From Gammaproteobacteria bacterium (GTDB lineage Bacteria > Pseudomonadota > Gammaproteobacteria > RBG-16-57-12), in assembly GCA_022712945.1 (NCBI GenBank), contig JAFLJP010000057.1, positions 1 through 35,448 of the forward strand: 35,448 nt of DNA. The letters are read 5' to 3'. Positions 19,043 to 26,991 of this stretch are shown in pieces; positions within the stretch are counted from its first letter, which is position 1; each line of letters starts with the position of its first letter. The notes below the pieces were generated by a model that saw nothing but the letters and a program-made list of their open reading frames with translations, was not told the origin of the DNA and searched no databases. Position numbers and translations under genes: made by a program.

Positions 19043-19067
19043 TTCTCATTGATTATCGTAGATGAAA
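19043..19067. promoter_or_regulatory. candidate CbbR-type operator upstream of cbbL
   Basis: TTCTCAT (19043-19049), 12 spacer bases and ATGAAAA (19062-19068) form an imperfect inverted repeat containing T-N11-A spacing, as LysR-type regulators favour. It lies upstream of the candidate cbbL promoter. The site is only suggestive; a CbbR gene is present downstream in the same locus. Confidence 0.35.
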
Positions 19068-19084
19068 AGTATTGAAACTATCGA

Positions 19085-19112
19085 TTGGCTTTAGAGTTGA
19101 ATCGTATATACT
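19085..19112 (+). promoter_or_regulatory. candidate sigma-70 promoter for cbbL
   Basis: TTGGCT (19085-19090), a 16-base spacer and TATACT (19107-19112) give a fair -35 and a good -10 box, about 47 bases before the cbbL ATG. This would drive the cbb-cso operon under CbbR control. Confidence 0.5.
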
Positions 19113-19158
19113 CTTGGCTTCGACGAATTCAATCAACCACAGCAGGAGTGAGCTGACT

Positions 19159-20571
19159 ATGGCAAAGAAATATGATGCCGGTGTAAAAGAGTACCGCGAT
19201 GTGTACTGGGCTGCGGATTACGTTCCGCTTGATACTGATCTTTTGGCGTGCTTTAAAGTAACACCTCAAGAAGGTGTGCCTAATGAAGAGGCTGCTGCTG
19301 CTGTTGCGGCTGAGTCGTCAACAGGCACCTGGAGTACTGTATGGTCAGAGTTGCTGACCGATATGGAATTCTATAAAGGTCGTGCCTATCGCATTGAAGA
19401 TGTGCCAGGTGATAAAGATGCTTTCTACGCATTCATCGCTTATCCCCTTGATCTTTTCGAAGAGGGTTCAGTTGTTAACGTACTGACTTCACTGGTTGGT
19501 AACGTATTCGGCTTTAAAGCAATTAAATTCCTGCGTCTGGAAGATATCCGCTTCCCAATCGCATTTGTTAAGACTTGTCTTGGCCCGCCAAGTGGCATCC
19601 AGGTAGAGCGTGACAAGCTGAATAAATATGGTCGTCCAATGCTGGGTTGTACTATCAAGCCTAAATTGGGTCTTTCAGCCAAAAACTATGGTCGTGCTGT
19701 CTATGAGTGCCTGCGTGGTGGTCTTGATCTGACTAAAGATGATGAGAACGTAAATTCACAACCCTTCATGCGCTGGCAGAATCGCTTCGAGTTCGTAGCG
19801 ATGGCGGTAGAGAAAGCACAGGCAGAGACCGGTGAAGTAAAAGGTCACTACCTGAACGTTACTGCTAATACACCAGAAGAGATGTATGAGCGTGCCGAGT
19901 TCGCTAAAGAGCTGGGTCAGCCCGTTATCATGCATGACTTCCTGACAGGTGGTTTCACTGCTAACGGTGGTCTGGCTAAATGGTGTCGCAAAAACGGTAT
20001 TCTGTTGCACATCCATCGCGCAATGCACGCGGTAATCGATCGTAACCCCAAGCACGGTATCCACTTCCGTGTGCTGGCCAAGTGTCTGCGTCTGTCTGGT
20101 GGCGATCATCTGCATACAGGTACTGTTGTTGGTAAGCTGGAAGGCGATCGTGCATCGACTCTGGGTTATGTTGATCTGTTGCGTGAATCATTTGTTCCTG
20201 AAGATCGTCGTCGTGGTATCTTCTTCGATCAGGATTGGGGTTCAATGCCAGGCGTATTTGCAGTGGCTTCTGGTGGTATTCACGTATGGCACATGCCTGC
20301 GCTGGTTAACATCTTTGGTGATGATTCTATCCTTCAGTTTGGTGGTGGTACTCAGGGACATCCATGGGGTAATGCTGCAGGTGCAGCTGCTAACCGTGTT
20401 GCTTTGGAAGCGTGTGTTAAAGCGCGTAACGAAGGCCGCGAGCTGGAGAAAGAGTCAAAGGATATTATGGAAGGCGCAGCTCGTAACAGCCCAGAGCTTG
20501 CAGTTGCGATGGAAACTTGGAAAGAGATCAAGTTTGAATTCGAAACTGTGGATAAACTAGACCTTAGCTGA
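19159..20571 (+). CDS. cbbL: RuBisCO large subunit, form IA (carboxysomal)
   Basis: It carboxylates ribulose 1,5-bisphosphate, the CO2-fixing step. I start it at [14 protein letters not shown] (470 residues), with AGGAG upstream; an in-frame ATG-less extension to 19072 would run through the promoter. Catalytic K167 lies in [10 protein letters not shown]. The carbamylated K193 with Mg ligands D195 and E196 is in [14 protein letters not shown]. The loop 6 region [14 protein letters not shown] and [12 protein letters not shown] are intact. The N-terminus and its position ahead of cbbS and csoS2 place it in form IA associated with alpha-carboxysomes. Codon use is biased toward GGT, CGT and CTG, consistent with high expression. 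Confidence 0.98.
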   Translation: MAKKYDAGVKEYRDVYWAADYVPLDTDLLACFKVTPQEGVPNEEAAAAVAAESSTGTWSTVWSELLTDMEFYKGRAYRIEDVPGDKDAFYAFIAYPLDLFEEGSVVNVLTSLVGNVFGFKAIKFLRLEDIRFPIAFVKTCLGPPSGIQVERDKLNKYGRPMLGCTIKPKLGLSAKNYGRAVYECLRGGLDLTKDDENVNSQPFMRWQNRFEFVAMAVEKAQAETGEVKGHYLNVTANTPEEMYERAEFAKELGQPVIMHDFLTGGFTANGGLAKWCRKNGILLHIHRAMHAVIDRNPKHGIHFRVLAKCLRLSGGDHLHTGTVVGKLEGDRASTLGYVDLLRESFVPEDRRRGIFFDQDWGSMPGVFAVASGGIHVWHMPALVNIFGDDSILQFGGGTQGHPWGNAAGAAANRVALEACVKARNEGRELEKESKDIMEGAARNSPELAVAMETWKEIKFEFETVDKLDLS

Positions 20572-20605
20572 GTTTGTCAACGTCATCAAAGATTAGGAGA
20601 TAGTA

Positions 20606-20953
20606 ATGATTTCAAATAACACTATGGGTGATTATCGTACCACTCAGACGCTGGAAACTTTTTCTTTCCTGCCACCGCTGACGCAGCAGGAAGTTCATGA
20701 CCAGATTGCTTATATGATCGCCGAAGGCTTGACTCCTGCGATTGAGCATGAAGATCCTTCCAAGGCGACCAGCTACTACTGGACTATGTGGAAACTACCC
20801 TTCTTCGGCGAGAAAGATCTGAATGCTGTTGTGGCTGAACTTGAGTCTTGCCACCGCACATACCCTGACCATCACGTACGCCTGATCGGTTATGACAGCT
20901 ATACCCAAAGTCAGGGTGTCTGCTTTGTCGTATACCGTGGTAAGACGTGGTAA
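20606..20953 (+). CDS. cbbS: RuBisCO small subunit, form IA
   Basis: It caps the L8S8 holoenzyme and contributes to CsoS2 binding at the large/small subunit interface. The 115 residues contain the family's typical [60 protein letters not shown] and [15 protein letters not shown]. The ATG follows TTAGGAGATAGTA. It begins 34 bases after cbbL. Just past its stop the last bases are duplicated (GTGGTAAGAC repeated), an apparent small slippage duplication. Confidence 0.98.
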   Translation: MISNNTMGDYRTTQTLETFSFLPPLTQQEVHDQIAYMIAEGLTPAIEHEDPSKATSYYWTMWKLPFFGEKDLNAVVAELESCHRTYPDHHVRLIGYDSYTQSQGVCFVVYRGKTW

Positions 20954-20973
20954 GACGTGGTTGGTGAATTGAC

Positions 20974-21004
20974 GGTGGCGCTAGCATGCTAGTTTGCCAT
21001 CGCC
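20974..21004 (+). promoter_or_regulatory. stem-loop between cbbS and csoS2
   Basis: A 12-bp perfect palindrome CTAGCATGCTAG (20981-20992) is nested between GGTGGC (20974-20979) and GCCATC (20996-21001), which pair with one wobble. No T-run follows. A stem-loop at this place would fit partial transcription attenuation or mRNA processing that keeps RuBisCO transcripts in excess over scaffold and shell transcripts, as proposed for other cso operons. Confidence 0.6.
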
Positions 21005-21040
21005 AGTTAAGGTATGTCAGTAATAGATGGGGTAACAGTA

Positions 21041-22999
21041 ATGGCCATTAAAGATTTATCAGGACGTAATGTCGCCAGAGCCCGTCGTGATGCCCAGGTT
21101 AACGGTAAAGCGACGTTACCGGCTAAGGCCAGTTCTAGCACTGCTCCGCGGGTTCGCCCAAAGAAAAGTGAAAGTGCTGATCTTCGGCCCTCGGTCACTG
21201 TGACAGCCAAGCCAGCTACTAGTGGTGTCTCTCGTGCCAGAGTGAAAACAGCAGGTGGTGCCGGTCGTGATGCTTCACGTGCTCGCCGCTTGGCTATGTC
21301 CTCACAAGGTAAGAGCGGGACTTCCAGTAGTGATCGCCAACGTGAAAATGTTGCTCTCCGTGGTCGCAATCGCGTTCAAGAGAAAGATTGTGGTTGTGGT
21401 TGCAATGGTAGAGGTGATTGCGGTGGTGCCGGTGTTGTATCCGACTCGACAGCGATAGCCTCTTCACCTTCTCCGGTAGCTTCTACTTCATCACGTCGTA
21501 GTCGCCATGATGTTAAAGTGGTGACTCCCAGTAGTGCAGGTCGTCTCAATTCGCGGATGCGTCGGGATGCGATGGCAGCACATGGGAAGACCGGTGTGGA
21601 CACCTACCGCAATGGGGTGAGTTCGGCACAGATGGCGCGCAAACAGAACCCGGATATTTCGGGTCGCGAGTTGGCGCGTACAGTGCGTACTCAGCGCAGT
21701 GCTAGTGGTGGCAGTCAGAACACGGCACGTACCGTGGGTCGTCGTCGCCCTGAACGCCCTGGCAACGATGTCAGTGGTACCAACATATCGCACAGTGATA
21801 AAACCACTGGTGATGAGGCAGGTCTTTGTCGTTCGGTAACGGGCACAGATTACTTTTCGAGTGAGGTTTTTAGTGAGTTTTGTCAAGGCGAGGCACCTAA
21901 TGTGCCACGTAAGGTCGAGACCAGTGAGAACCTGAGTGGGGGTGAAATAACCGCTAGCGGAAAAGTTGGTCTCAGCGAAAAGGTGACGGGTAACGAGCGC
22001 GGTAGTTGTCAATCGGTAACCGGTATTGAATATGTTGGTCGTGAGCAGTATGACGATTTCTGTAGTAGCAAGCCTGAGCCAGGTAGTGCAAAGGTGAGCT
22101 TCTCGCAGACCACTCGTGGACAGGTTGTCTCTGGCTCCAAGCCAGCAAGGTCAAGCCAGGTCAGTGGTAATGAAGTGGGTTCCTGCAATGTGGTTACAGG
22201 GACGCCTTATACTGGTGCGGAGCACTATCAGAAGTATTGTGATGTGGCTGCTGTTAAGCAGGTTGAACAACGCACTGCGCGTTTGAGTACCAATGATGCT
22301 GGGCGTGACATTACCGGTGTTCAGCCTGGTTTTTCCAGTCTGACAGGTGCCGCTAAAGGTGCATGCCGTGATGTCAGTGGTACCGCTTATGTTGGTGCCG
22401 AGCAGTACAAAGAGGTTTGTGGTGTGTTGCCTGCTGGAGTGGATGAGCCGGATTTTCCAAAGCCGCTCTCTGATGCGCCTTGGGGTGCTTTCAGTGTGGT
22501 CGCTCCAGCTCAGGCAAGTCAATCTGATCAAGTCGGGCAATCGACAGCTGTGTCGGATTCTGTCACGGGTACTCGCTATGAGCAGGGTCGCGTCAGCGGT
22601 ACTTTCTCGCTTGGCGAGGGTAAAGTCACCGGTACTGAGCAGTTCCGTTTTGGTGGTGGTAAGGCGAAAGCCGGATCAGCAGTAGCTGTCAGTGTGATGG
22701 CTGCACCTGCGCCTGCGCCTGTGGCTGAGGTTGTCTCGAAAGTGACCGGTGAAGGTCTTGATGCGGGTCTGAAAATTACCGGCAATGACTGGGATCGGGG
22801 TGATCGGGTGACGGGTACTGAAGGTCGTTCGGCAGCGAAGCGTAATCCTACGCGGCGTGGTTTAGTCAGTGCAATGCCTTCCTCTGAGCCTAAGCGCAAT
22901 GAAGATGTTGATCGCAGTAATGATATCAATGTTACCGGTGGAAGTGGCAACACTGACAGTGGTGCTTTGGTAACGCTCTCAGGCGGTGCCCGAGGGTAA
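21041..22999 (+). CDS. csoS2: carboxysome scaffold protein CsoS2
   Basis: An intrinsically disordered scaffold that links RuBisCO to the shell during assembly. I prefer the ATG at 21041 (MAIKDLSGRNVARARRDAQ, 652 residues); an ATG at 21014 adds nine residues but its AAGG is too close. The N-domain (about 1-235) has basic helices that bind RuBisCO: ARARRDAQVNGK, SRARRLAMSSQGK, SRMRRDAMAAHGK and a degenerate fourth. A four-Cys cluster CGCGCNGRGDC sits at 117-127. The middle region holds four blocks with VTG/VSG repeats, GSC and YxG(R/A)EQYxxxC patterns. The C-domain ends in GALVTLSGGARG, the conserved shell-anchoring peptide. It is shorter than the 869-residue Halothiobacillus neapolitanus protein. 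I saw no clear ribosomal slippery site. Confidence 0.95.
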   Translation: MAIKDLSGRNVARARRDAQVNGKATLPAKASSSTAPRVRPKKSESADLRPSVTVTAKPATSGVSRARVKTAGGAGRDASRARRLAMSSQGKSGTSSSDRQRENVALRGRNRVQEKDCGCGCNGRGDCGGAGVVSDSTAIASSPSPVASTSSRRSRHDVKVVTPSSAGRLNSRMRRDAMAAHGKTGVDTYRNGVSSAQMARKQNPDISGRELARTVRTQRSASGGSQNTARTVGRRRPERPGNDVSGTNISHSDKTTGDEAGLCRSVTGTDYFSSEVFSEFCQGEAPNVPRKVETSENLSGGEITASGKVGLSEKVTGNERGSCQSVTGIEYVGREQYDDFCSSKPEPGSAKVSFSQTTRGQVVSGSKPARSSQVSGNEVGSCNVVTGTPYTGAEHYQKYCDVAAVKQVEQRTARLSTNDAGRDITGVQPGFSSLTGAAKGACRDVSGTAYVGAEQYKEVCGVLPAGVDEPDFPKPLSDAPWGAFSVVAPAQASQSDQVGQSTAVSDSVTGTRYEQGRVSGTFSLGEGKVTGTEQFRFGGGKAKAGSAVAVSVMAAPAPAPVAEVVSKVTGEGLDAGLKITGNDWDRGDRVTGTEGRSAAKRNPTRRGLVSAMPSSEPKRNEDVDRSNDINVTGGSGNTDSGALVTLSGGARG

Positions 23000-23100
23000 A
23001 AGTTGATCTGTAGTAGGGGTGATGGGGCAGTTTCTGCCCTCTCTCCCAACTTTACAATGAAATAATGTTTTAACAAAAATTTTGGGTAGGCGGATTGGAA

Positions 23101-24609
23101 ATGTTCAACAACAAGGCAAAAAGCAGACGTCCACTGCAACGGCAGCAGCCGATGCAGCGGAGTACACGACCTTTGGGTCGTGTGGCGTTGGCTGGTGGCG
23201 GGTTGTCGAGCAGCGCGACACATCCGTTTGCCCGCAGTGCTGAAAATAGCCGTTTGTTTGCCTATGAGCAGCAGGTCAAGCAAGCCTTTGCCCGCATTGA
23301 GCCGGTCTTGAAGTCTCTTTCAGCGATGCAGCATGAGAGTGACTTTGAAGCACAGGCCCAGCGTTTTGTCAGTAGTGAGTTGGGCTTTGAATTGCCTGCT
23401 GCATTACTTGCGGACAGCTGGATTAAACAGCTGGATATTAGCCAGATCTATGCGTGGTGTGTCTTCGAGACGTTCCGCAAGATGTCGGATGATTTTTTCG
23501 ACACGAAGCCACTGGCTGATGATGACGATGCCGAGTTTCAGGAATTTCTGGAACAGTGTGGGTTTCATACCCTGGATGTTTCGCCCTGTGCTGATGGTCG
23601 CCTGGCTCACGTGATACGTTATGTGTTGCGTCTGCCGTACAAATCGGTGCGTCGTAAATCCTATGCAGGTGCCATGTTTGATGTGGAAGATAGCCTGCAA
23701 AAGTGGAGTGAGACTGAAATGCGGCGTCACCGTGAAGGGCAGCCGAATTCAGCTGATGCAGCGACCCGCTACCTCAAGGTTGCTGTTTACCATCACAGCT
23801 CTTCACAGCCAGATGGCGAAGGGTGTGCCGCTCACGGTAGCGATACCCAGCGTGCTGCAGATGCGGCGCTGGAGCGGCTTAAAGATTTTCGCCAAGGGGT
23901 GGAAAACAGCTTTTGTTGTGGTGCATCGATCGACCTGTTGTTGATTGGCCTGGATACAGATAATGACGTGATTCGCCTGCATCTACCCGATGCTGATGGC
24001 GAAATTGATGCGATGAGCTACGTTGATGCCGCTGAGTTGCATCAAGCAACACGCAGTGCATCAGCTGCCAATGCAGAAGCCGTGATAGGCGAGTATCTAC
24101 AGGCGAAATGTCACTCGTTGCCGAGTGAAGGTATGGTACGTTTGGCGGCACGCCTGTTGTGTGGCAACTTGTCACAGATCGATTACGTGCGCCAGTATCA
24201 CAATGGCTGTTATCAGGACATTGGCCATCAAGAGTGTTTTATCGGCATGGGTATCGGCTTTGAAGAGGTGCAACTGCGGAACCTGACTTACTTTGCCTAC
24301 CTGAAAACGGTAGAAGAAGGAGCCAAGGATATGGATGTTGGTATCAAAATTTTTACCGGTTTGAATGCCAATCGGGGTTTGCCGATTCCGGTGGTGATTC
24401 GTTATGACTATCATGGTCATGTGCCGGGTGCGAGAGTGCGTGCGGTGGCGCGTTGCCATCAGCTGGATACGGCGTTGCGCAATCGTTTTAGTGAGTATGA
24501 GGAACGAGGTCTACTGCATACACTTTTGATGGTGCGGGACTGCAGTAACGATGCTAAGGCAGAGACGATTGGCAGTTCCCTGAAATTAAATAAGCAGGTG
24601 GCTCACTAG
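23101..24609 (+). CDS. csoSCA: carboxysomal carbonic anhydrase CsoSCA (CsoS3, epsilon/beta-like)
   Basis: It converts bicarbonate to CO2 inside the carboxysome. The 502 residues start at MFNNKAKSRRPLQRQQ; a TTG two codons earlier is possible. The basic, disordered N-terminus (about 1-50) is the RuBisCO-binding tether. The zinc site matches the family: C163, D165 and R167 in PCADGR, H231 in VYHH and C242 in GEGCAAHG, with the 11-residue H-to-C spacing expected. The C-terminal third is the degenerate second beta-CA-like lobe (GIGFEEVQLRNLTYFAYLK). Its stop TAG overlaps the csoS4A GTG start by one base, suggesting translational coupling. Confidence 0.95.
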   Translation: MFNNKAKSRRPLQRQQPMQRSTRPLGRVALAGGGLSSSATHPFARSAENSRLFAYEQQVKQAFARIEPVLKSLSAMQHESDFEAQAQRFVSSELGFELPAALLADSWIKQLDISQIYAWCVFETFRKMSDDFFDTKPLADDDDAEFQEFLEQCGFHTLDVSPCADGRLAHVIRYVLRLPYKSVRRKSYAGAMFDVEDSLQKWSETEMRRHREGQPNSADAATRYLKVAVYHHSSSQPDGEGCAAHGSDTQRAADAALERLKDFRQGVENSFCCGASIDLLLIGLDTDNDVIRLHLPDADGEIDAMSYVDAAELHQATRSASAANAEAVIGEYLQAKCHSLPSEGMVRLAARLLCGNLSQIDYVRQYHNGCYQDIGHQECFIGMGIGFEEVQLRNLTYFAYLKTVEEGAKDMDVGIKIFTGLNANRGLPIPVVIRYDYHGHVPGARVRAVARCHQLDTALRNRFSEYEERGLLHTLLMVRDCSNDAKAETIGSSLKLNKQVAH

Positions 24610-24860
24610 TGAAAATTTGTAAGGTTGAAAAACCTCTGGTGGCGACGAATCGCATTCCTGGAATGGAGCATAAGCATCTTCAGGTTGTACTGGACGGCAG
24701 TAGCCGTATGGTGGCTGTGGATGCCGTTGGTTGTAACCCGGGTGATTGGGTAATCTGTGTGGGCAGTTCCGCTGCCCGTGAAGCGGCCGGAAGCAAAGAG
24801 TATCCGAGCGATTTGACCATTGTCGGTATTATTGACTACTGGGATGAAGGTTCGGATTGA
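24609..24860 (+). CDS. csoS4A: carboxysome vertex pentamer protein CsoS4A
   Basis: An 83-residue EutN/CcmL-fold protein that forms pentamers closing the icosahedral shell vertices. Family features are the N-terminal VEKPLVATNRIPGMEHKHLQVV, the small-residue turn VGCNPGDWVICVGSSAARE and the C-terminal IVGIIDYWD. Translation likely starts at the GTG overlapping the csoSCA stop (TAGTG), with no independent ribosome site, so coupling would keep the protein at low stoichiometry, as needed for 12 vertices. Its stop overlaps the csoS4B start (TGATG). Confidence 0.95.
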   Translation: MKICKVEKPLVATNRIPGMEHKHLQVVLDGSSRMVAVDAVGCNPGDWVICVGSSAAREAAGSKEYPSDLTIVGIIDYWDEGSD

Positions 24861-25153
24861 TGGAGATTTTGCAAGTGACAGGCTCATTAGTTTGTACTTT
24901 GCGTCACCCTGGACTCCATCAAGTCAGTCTGCGGGTATTGCGCAGCAGTAGTGGGAAATTTCAGGTAGCAGTCGATACCTGTGGCTGTCGGGAAGGCAAC
25001 TGGGTATTTGTAGTGAGCGGTTCTGCCGCACGATATGCCTATGGTGACCCGACGCTAATGACTGATCTGACCGTTGGTGGGATCATCGATTTTTGGGACG
25101 AAGAGAGAGGACAGACGGAGCCGTCTGCCGAAGGTAGCGCCCTAAAAAACTAG
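24860..25153 (+). CDS. csoS4B: carboxysome vertex pentamer protein CsoS4B
   Basis: A paralogue of CsoS4A with 97 residues and the same fold: LQVTGSLVCTLRHPGLHQVSLRVL, DTCGCREGNWVFVVSGSAARYA and TVGGIIDFWD. A short acidic tail (EERGQTEPSAEGSALKN) extends beyond the fold and is absent in CsoS4A. The ATG overlaps the csoS4A stop by one base; a TTG three bases upstream is an unlikely alternative. It precedes the major shell genes by 55 bases. Confidence 0.95.
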   Translation: MEILQVTGSLVCTLRHPGLHQVSLRVLRSSSGKFQVAVDTCGCREGNWVFVVSGSAARYAYGDPTLMTDLTVGGIIDFWDEERGQTEPSAEGSALKN

Positions 25154-25208
25154 GGTGCGAGAATTTTAAATTAATTAAGTAACGATTTATCAAGACGGAG
25201 ATAGAGCA

Positions 25209-25505
25209 ATGAGCGAAAACAATTATGGTATTGCACTGGGCATGATTGAAACACGTGGTTTAGTTCCTGCTATTGAAGCAGCAGATGCGATGACCAAGGC
25301 TGCTGAAGTACGCCTGATCGGGCGTGAGTTTGTTGGCGGTGGCTATGTAACCATTCTGGTTCGTGGTGAAACCGGCGCTGTTAATGCTGCTGTCCGTGCG
25401 GGTGCTGATGCCTGTGAACGTGTGGGTGACGGCCTGGTAGCTGCACACATCATTGCACGTCCACACAAAGAAGTTGAGCCAGTGCTGAGCAAGAGCGCTA
25501 TCTAA
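25209..25505 (+). CDS. csoS1: major hexameric carboxysome shell protein CsoS1 (copy 1)
   Basis: A 98-residue single BMC-domain protein forming the hexagonal facets. The BMC signature is complete: YGIALGMIETRGLVPAIEAAD, MTKAAEVRLIGREFVGGGYV, the central pore region and RVGDGLVAAHIIARPHKEVEP. GGAG lies before the ATG. Residues 6-93 are identical to the downstream copy; only the ends differ (MSENN versus MANET, SKSAI versus GSNK). Confidence 0.97.
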   Translation: MSENNYGIALGMIETRGLVPAIEAADAMTKAAEVRLIGREFVGGGYVTILVRGETGAVNAAVRAGADACERVGDGLVAAHIIARPHKEVEPVLSKSAI

Positions 25506-25549
25506 ACCCTGTAACTTTAAATTTTTTTGATTAATGAAGGAGTATCACC

Positions 25550-25843
25550 ATGGCAAATGAAACATACGGTATTGCACTGGGCATGATTGAAACCCGTGGC
25601 TTGGTTCCAGCAATTGAAGCTGCTGACGCAATGACAAAGGCTGCTGAAGTGCGTCTGATTGGTCGTGAATTTGTTGGTGGCGGCTACGTGACCATTCTGG
25701 TTCGTGGCGAGACAGGTGCTGTTAATGCTGCTGTCCGTGCGGGTGCTGATGCCTGTGAACGTGTAGGTGACGGCCTGGTGGCTGCACATATCATTGCACG
25801 CCCACACAAAGAAGTTGAACCTGTACTTGGTAGCAACAAGTAA
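25550..25843 (+). CDS. csoS1: major hexameric carboxysome shell protein CsoS1 (copy 2)
   Basis: A 97-residue BMC-domain shell protein with the same 88-residue core as copy 1. The DNA of the first half differs at many third positions, while a stretch around 25716-25762 is identical in both genes, so the pair is old, under strong purifying selection and perhaps partly homogenised by gene conversion. It has its own strong ribosome site (AAGGAG, 8 bases). H. neapolitanus has three such genes; here there are two. Confidence 0.97.
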   Translation: MANETYGIALGMIETRGLVPAIEAADAMTKAAEVRLIGREFVGGGYVTILVRGETGAVNAAVRAGADACERVGDGLVAAHIIARPHKEVEPVLGSNK

Positions 25844-25858
25844 AGGGCAGTATGGTGG

Positions 25859-25912
25859 TGAGCCGGAGTATGGCGGGAAGTTCTCTCTTTCGTTTCTGAC
25901 ATACCTGGCTCA
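25859..25912 (+). promoter_or_regulatory. stem-loop after the csoS1 pair
   Basis: TGAGCCGGAGTATG (25859-25872) pairs with CATACCTGGCTCA (25900-25912) over 13 bp with one bulged A and one G-U, enclosing a 27-base loop. No T-run follows. It may protect the 3' end of abundant shell transcripts or limit readthrough into the bacterioferritin gene. Confidence 0.6.
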
Positions 25913-25942
25913 GAACCAATTAGCATATAGGCGGCGAATATA

Positions 25943-26389
25943 ATGACACAGGATCCTGTTATTCTCGGATATCTGGGACGCGCTTTGAGCTTTGAATTGT
26001 CTGCGGTACAGCACTACCTATCGCTGGCAAAATTGTTAGAGCTGCGAGGTATGCCTCAGGCTGGAGAGAAGTTCAGACATGAGTCGTTGACCGAAATGGA
26101 GCATGTAGAGCGCCTGATTGGTCGAATGCTGGCTTTGGGTGTATCACCCAATAGCAGTTGTTTAAAACGCCCGCGCCTCAATGGTGCTTTACCGGAGCTG
26201 ATTAAACATATCGGTGATCTGGAAGGCGAGATTATCAAATTTTATGAGCAGGCTGTGAGCTATTGTAGTCACCGTCAAGATCATGAAAACCGAATTTTTT
26301 TTGCACTGTTACTCAAAGATGAGCAGCAGCATGCCACCGAACTCAATAGCTGGTGGCAGGGAGTTGTGGCAGAAGAACCCATCAGTTAG
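25943..26389 (+). CDS. carboxysome-linked bacterioferritin-like protein
   Basis: A 148-residue ferritin-fold four-helix protein. Every di-iron ligand of E. coli Bfr is at the same residue number: E18, E51, H54, E94, E127 and H130. Y25 and the haem ligand M52 are present too, so both ferroxidase activity and haem binding look possible. Bfr-like genes recur in proteobacterial alpha-carboxysome clusters, but their role there is not established; iron or redox homeostasis near RuBisCO is one idea. It follows csoS1 and precedes the RuBisCO assembly factor by only eight bases to the upstream ATG. Confidence 0.9.
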   Translation: MTQDPVILGYLGRALSFELSAVQHYLSLAKLLELRGMPQAGEKFRHESLTEMEHVERLIGRMLALGVSPNSSCLKRPRLNGALPELIKHIGDLEGEIIKFYEQAVSYCSHRQDHENRIFFALLLKDEQQHATELNSWWQGVVAEEPIS

Positions 26390-26412
26390 TGAGTTGAATG
26401 AGGAGAGCCATC

Positions 26413-26688
26413 ATGGGCTTGAATTGGGTTGAACGTAAAAATCCTGTGCGCCTTGAATGCCGTGTTGAGTTTTCTGACTATGATGAGACCCGTGACTTTC
26501 TGGATCGCGCTGCTGAATTGGCGGAAAAACAAGACTACTATCCGGATATGAGTTTTGGTCGTACTCACGTCTCGATAACCCTGAGTCCACTGGATGACTC
26601 AGGTGTTATCAATGAGACGCTAAAGCGCTACGCTGGGTTAATGGATGAGTTAGCCCCAGTTGTGCAACCAGTCAATGAAACCAAGTGA
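26413..26688 (+). CDS. alpha-carboxysome RuBisCO assembly factor acRAF (pterin dehydratase-like)
   Basis: A 91-residue member of the pterin-4a-carbinolamine dehydratase fold that has been repurposed as a RuBisCO assembly chaperone in alpha-carboxysome operons. The start MGLNWVERKNPVRLECR has AGGAG at ideal spacing; an ATG five codons upstream overlaps that ribosome site. The fold signature is FSDYDETRDFLDRAAELAEKQDYYPDMSFGRTHVSITL. The canonical dehydratase EHHP-type triple-His motif is replaced by YYPDMSFGRTHV, which argues against enzymatic dehydratase activity. Confidence 0.88.
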   Translation: MGLNWVERKNPVRLECRVEFSDYDETRDFLDRAAELAEKQDYYPDMSFGRTHVSITLSPLDDSGVINETLKRYAGLMDELAPVVQPVNETK

Positions 26689-26712
26689 TTAAAAACGCAA
26701 AAGGATAACAAA

Positions 26713-26991
26713 ATGACTGTTAGTGAAAAGAGTGGAACGGGTTCGACATCTGCACCTGCGGCAACAAAGCCGGTAGCAGCTAAAACACCTCCTCCGGCAG
26801 CCAAAGCGAAAACAGTAAGAAAGAGCCCGGTGGCAGCCAAGTCAGAAGCTACAAAGGCAAACCCCGTAACGGCAAAGCCGAAAGTGGTGAGAAAAACTCC
26901 GGTAGCCGCGAAAAAAATCGCTCCACGTACCAGGGCAAAACAACAAGATGCATCATCAACGTTTGTTTCCCATCGAGTTTGGCCTGACTAA
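26713..26991 (+). CDS. basic low-complexity protein, possible orphan McdB-like positioning factor
   Basis: A 92-residue disordered protein made mainly of Ala, Lys, Pro, Thr and Val. It has near-repeats (VRKSPVAAKS, VRKTPVAAKK), a pI clearly basic, and a C-terminus FVSHRVWPD that carries the only Trp. AAAAGGATAACAAA gives a ribosome site. The locus matches the place after acRAF where other proteobacterial operons carry mcdA and mcdB; disorder, basic charge and a C-terminal Trp are described for alpha-McdB. No ParA-type mcdA is present. Alternatively it could be a nucleic-acid or RuBisCO-binding tail protein. The gap to sbtA (26992-27138) contains nothing I recognise. Confidence 0.55.
   Translation: MTVSEKSGTGSTSAPAATKPVAAKTPPPAAKAKTVRKSPVAAKSEATKANPVTAKPKVVRKTPVAAKKIAPRTRAKQQDASSTFVSHRVWPD

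Noticed and set aside
19072..19158. N-terminal extension of CbbL from an upstream in-frame start
   Set aside because: It would translate through the candidate promoter and lacks a ribosome site; the ATG at 19159 matches family N-termini.
21150..21170. CCCAAAG heptamer in frame within csoS2 as a -1 frameshift site
   Set aside because: It lies in the N-terminal region, whereas frameshifting in known CsoS2 acts near the start of the C-terminal region; no supporting structure seen.
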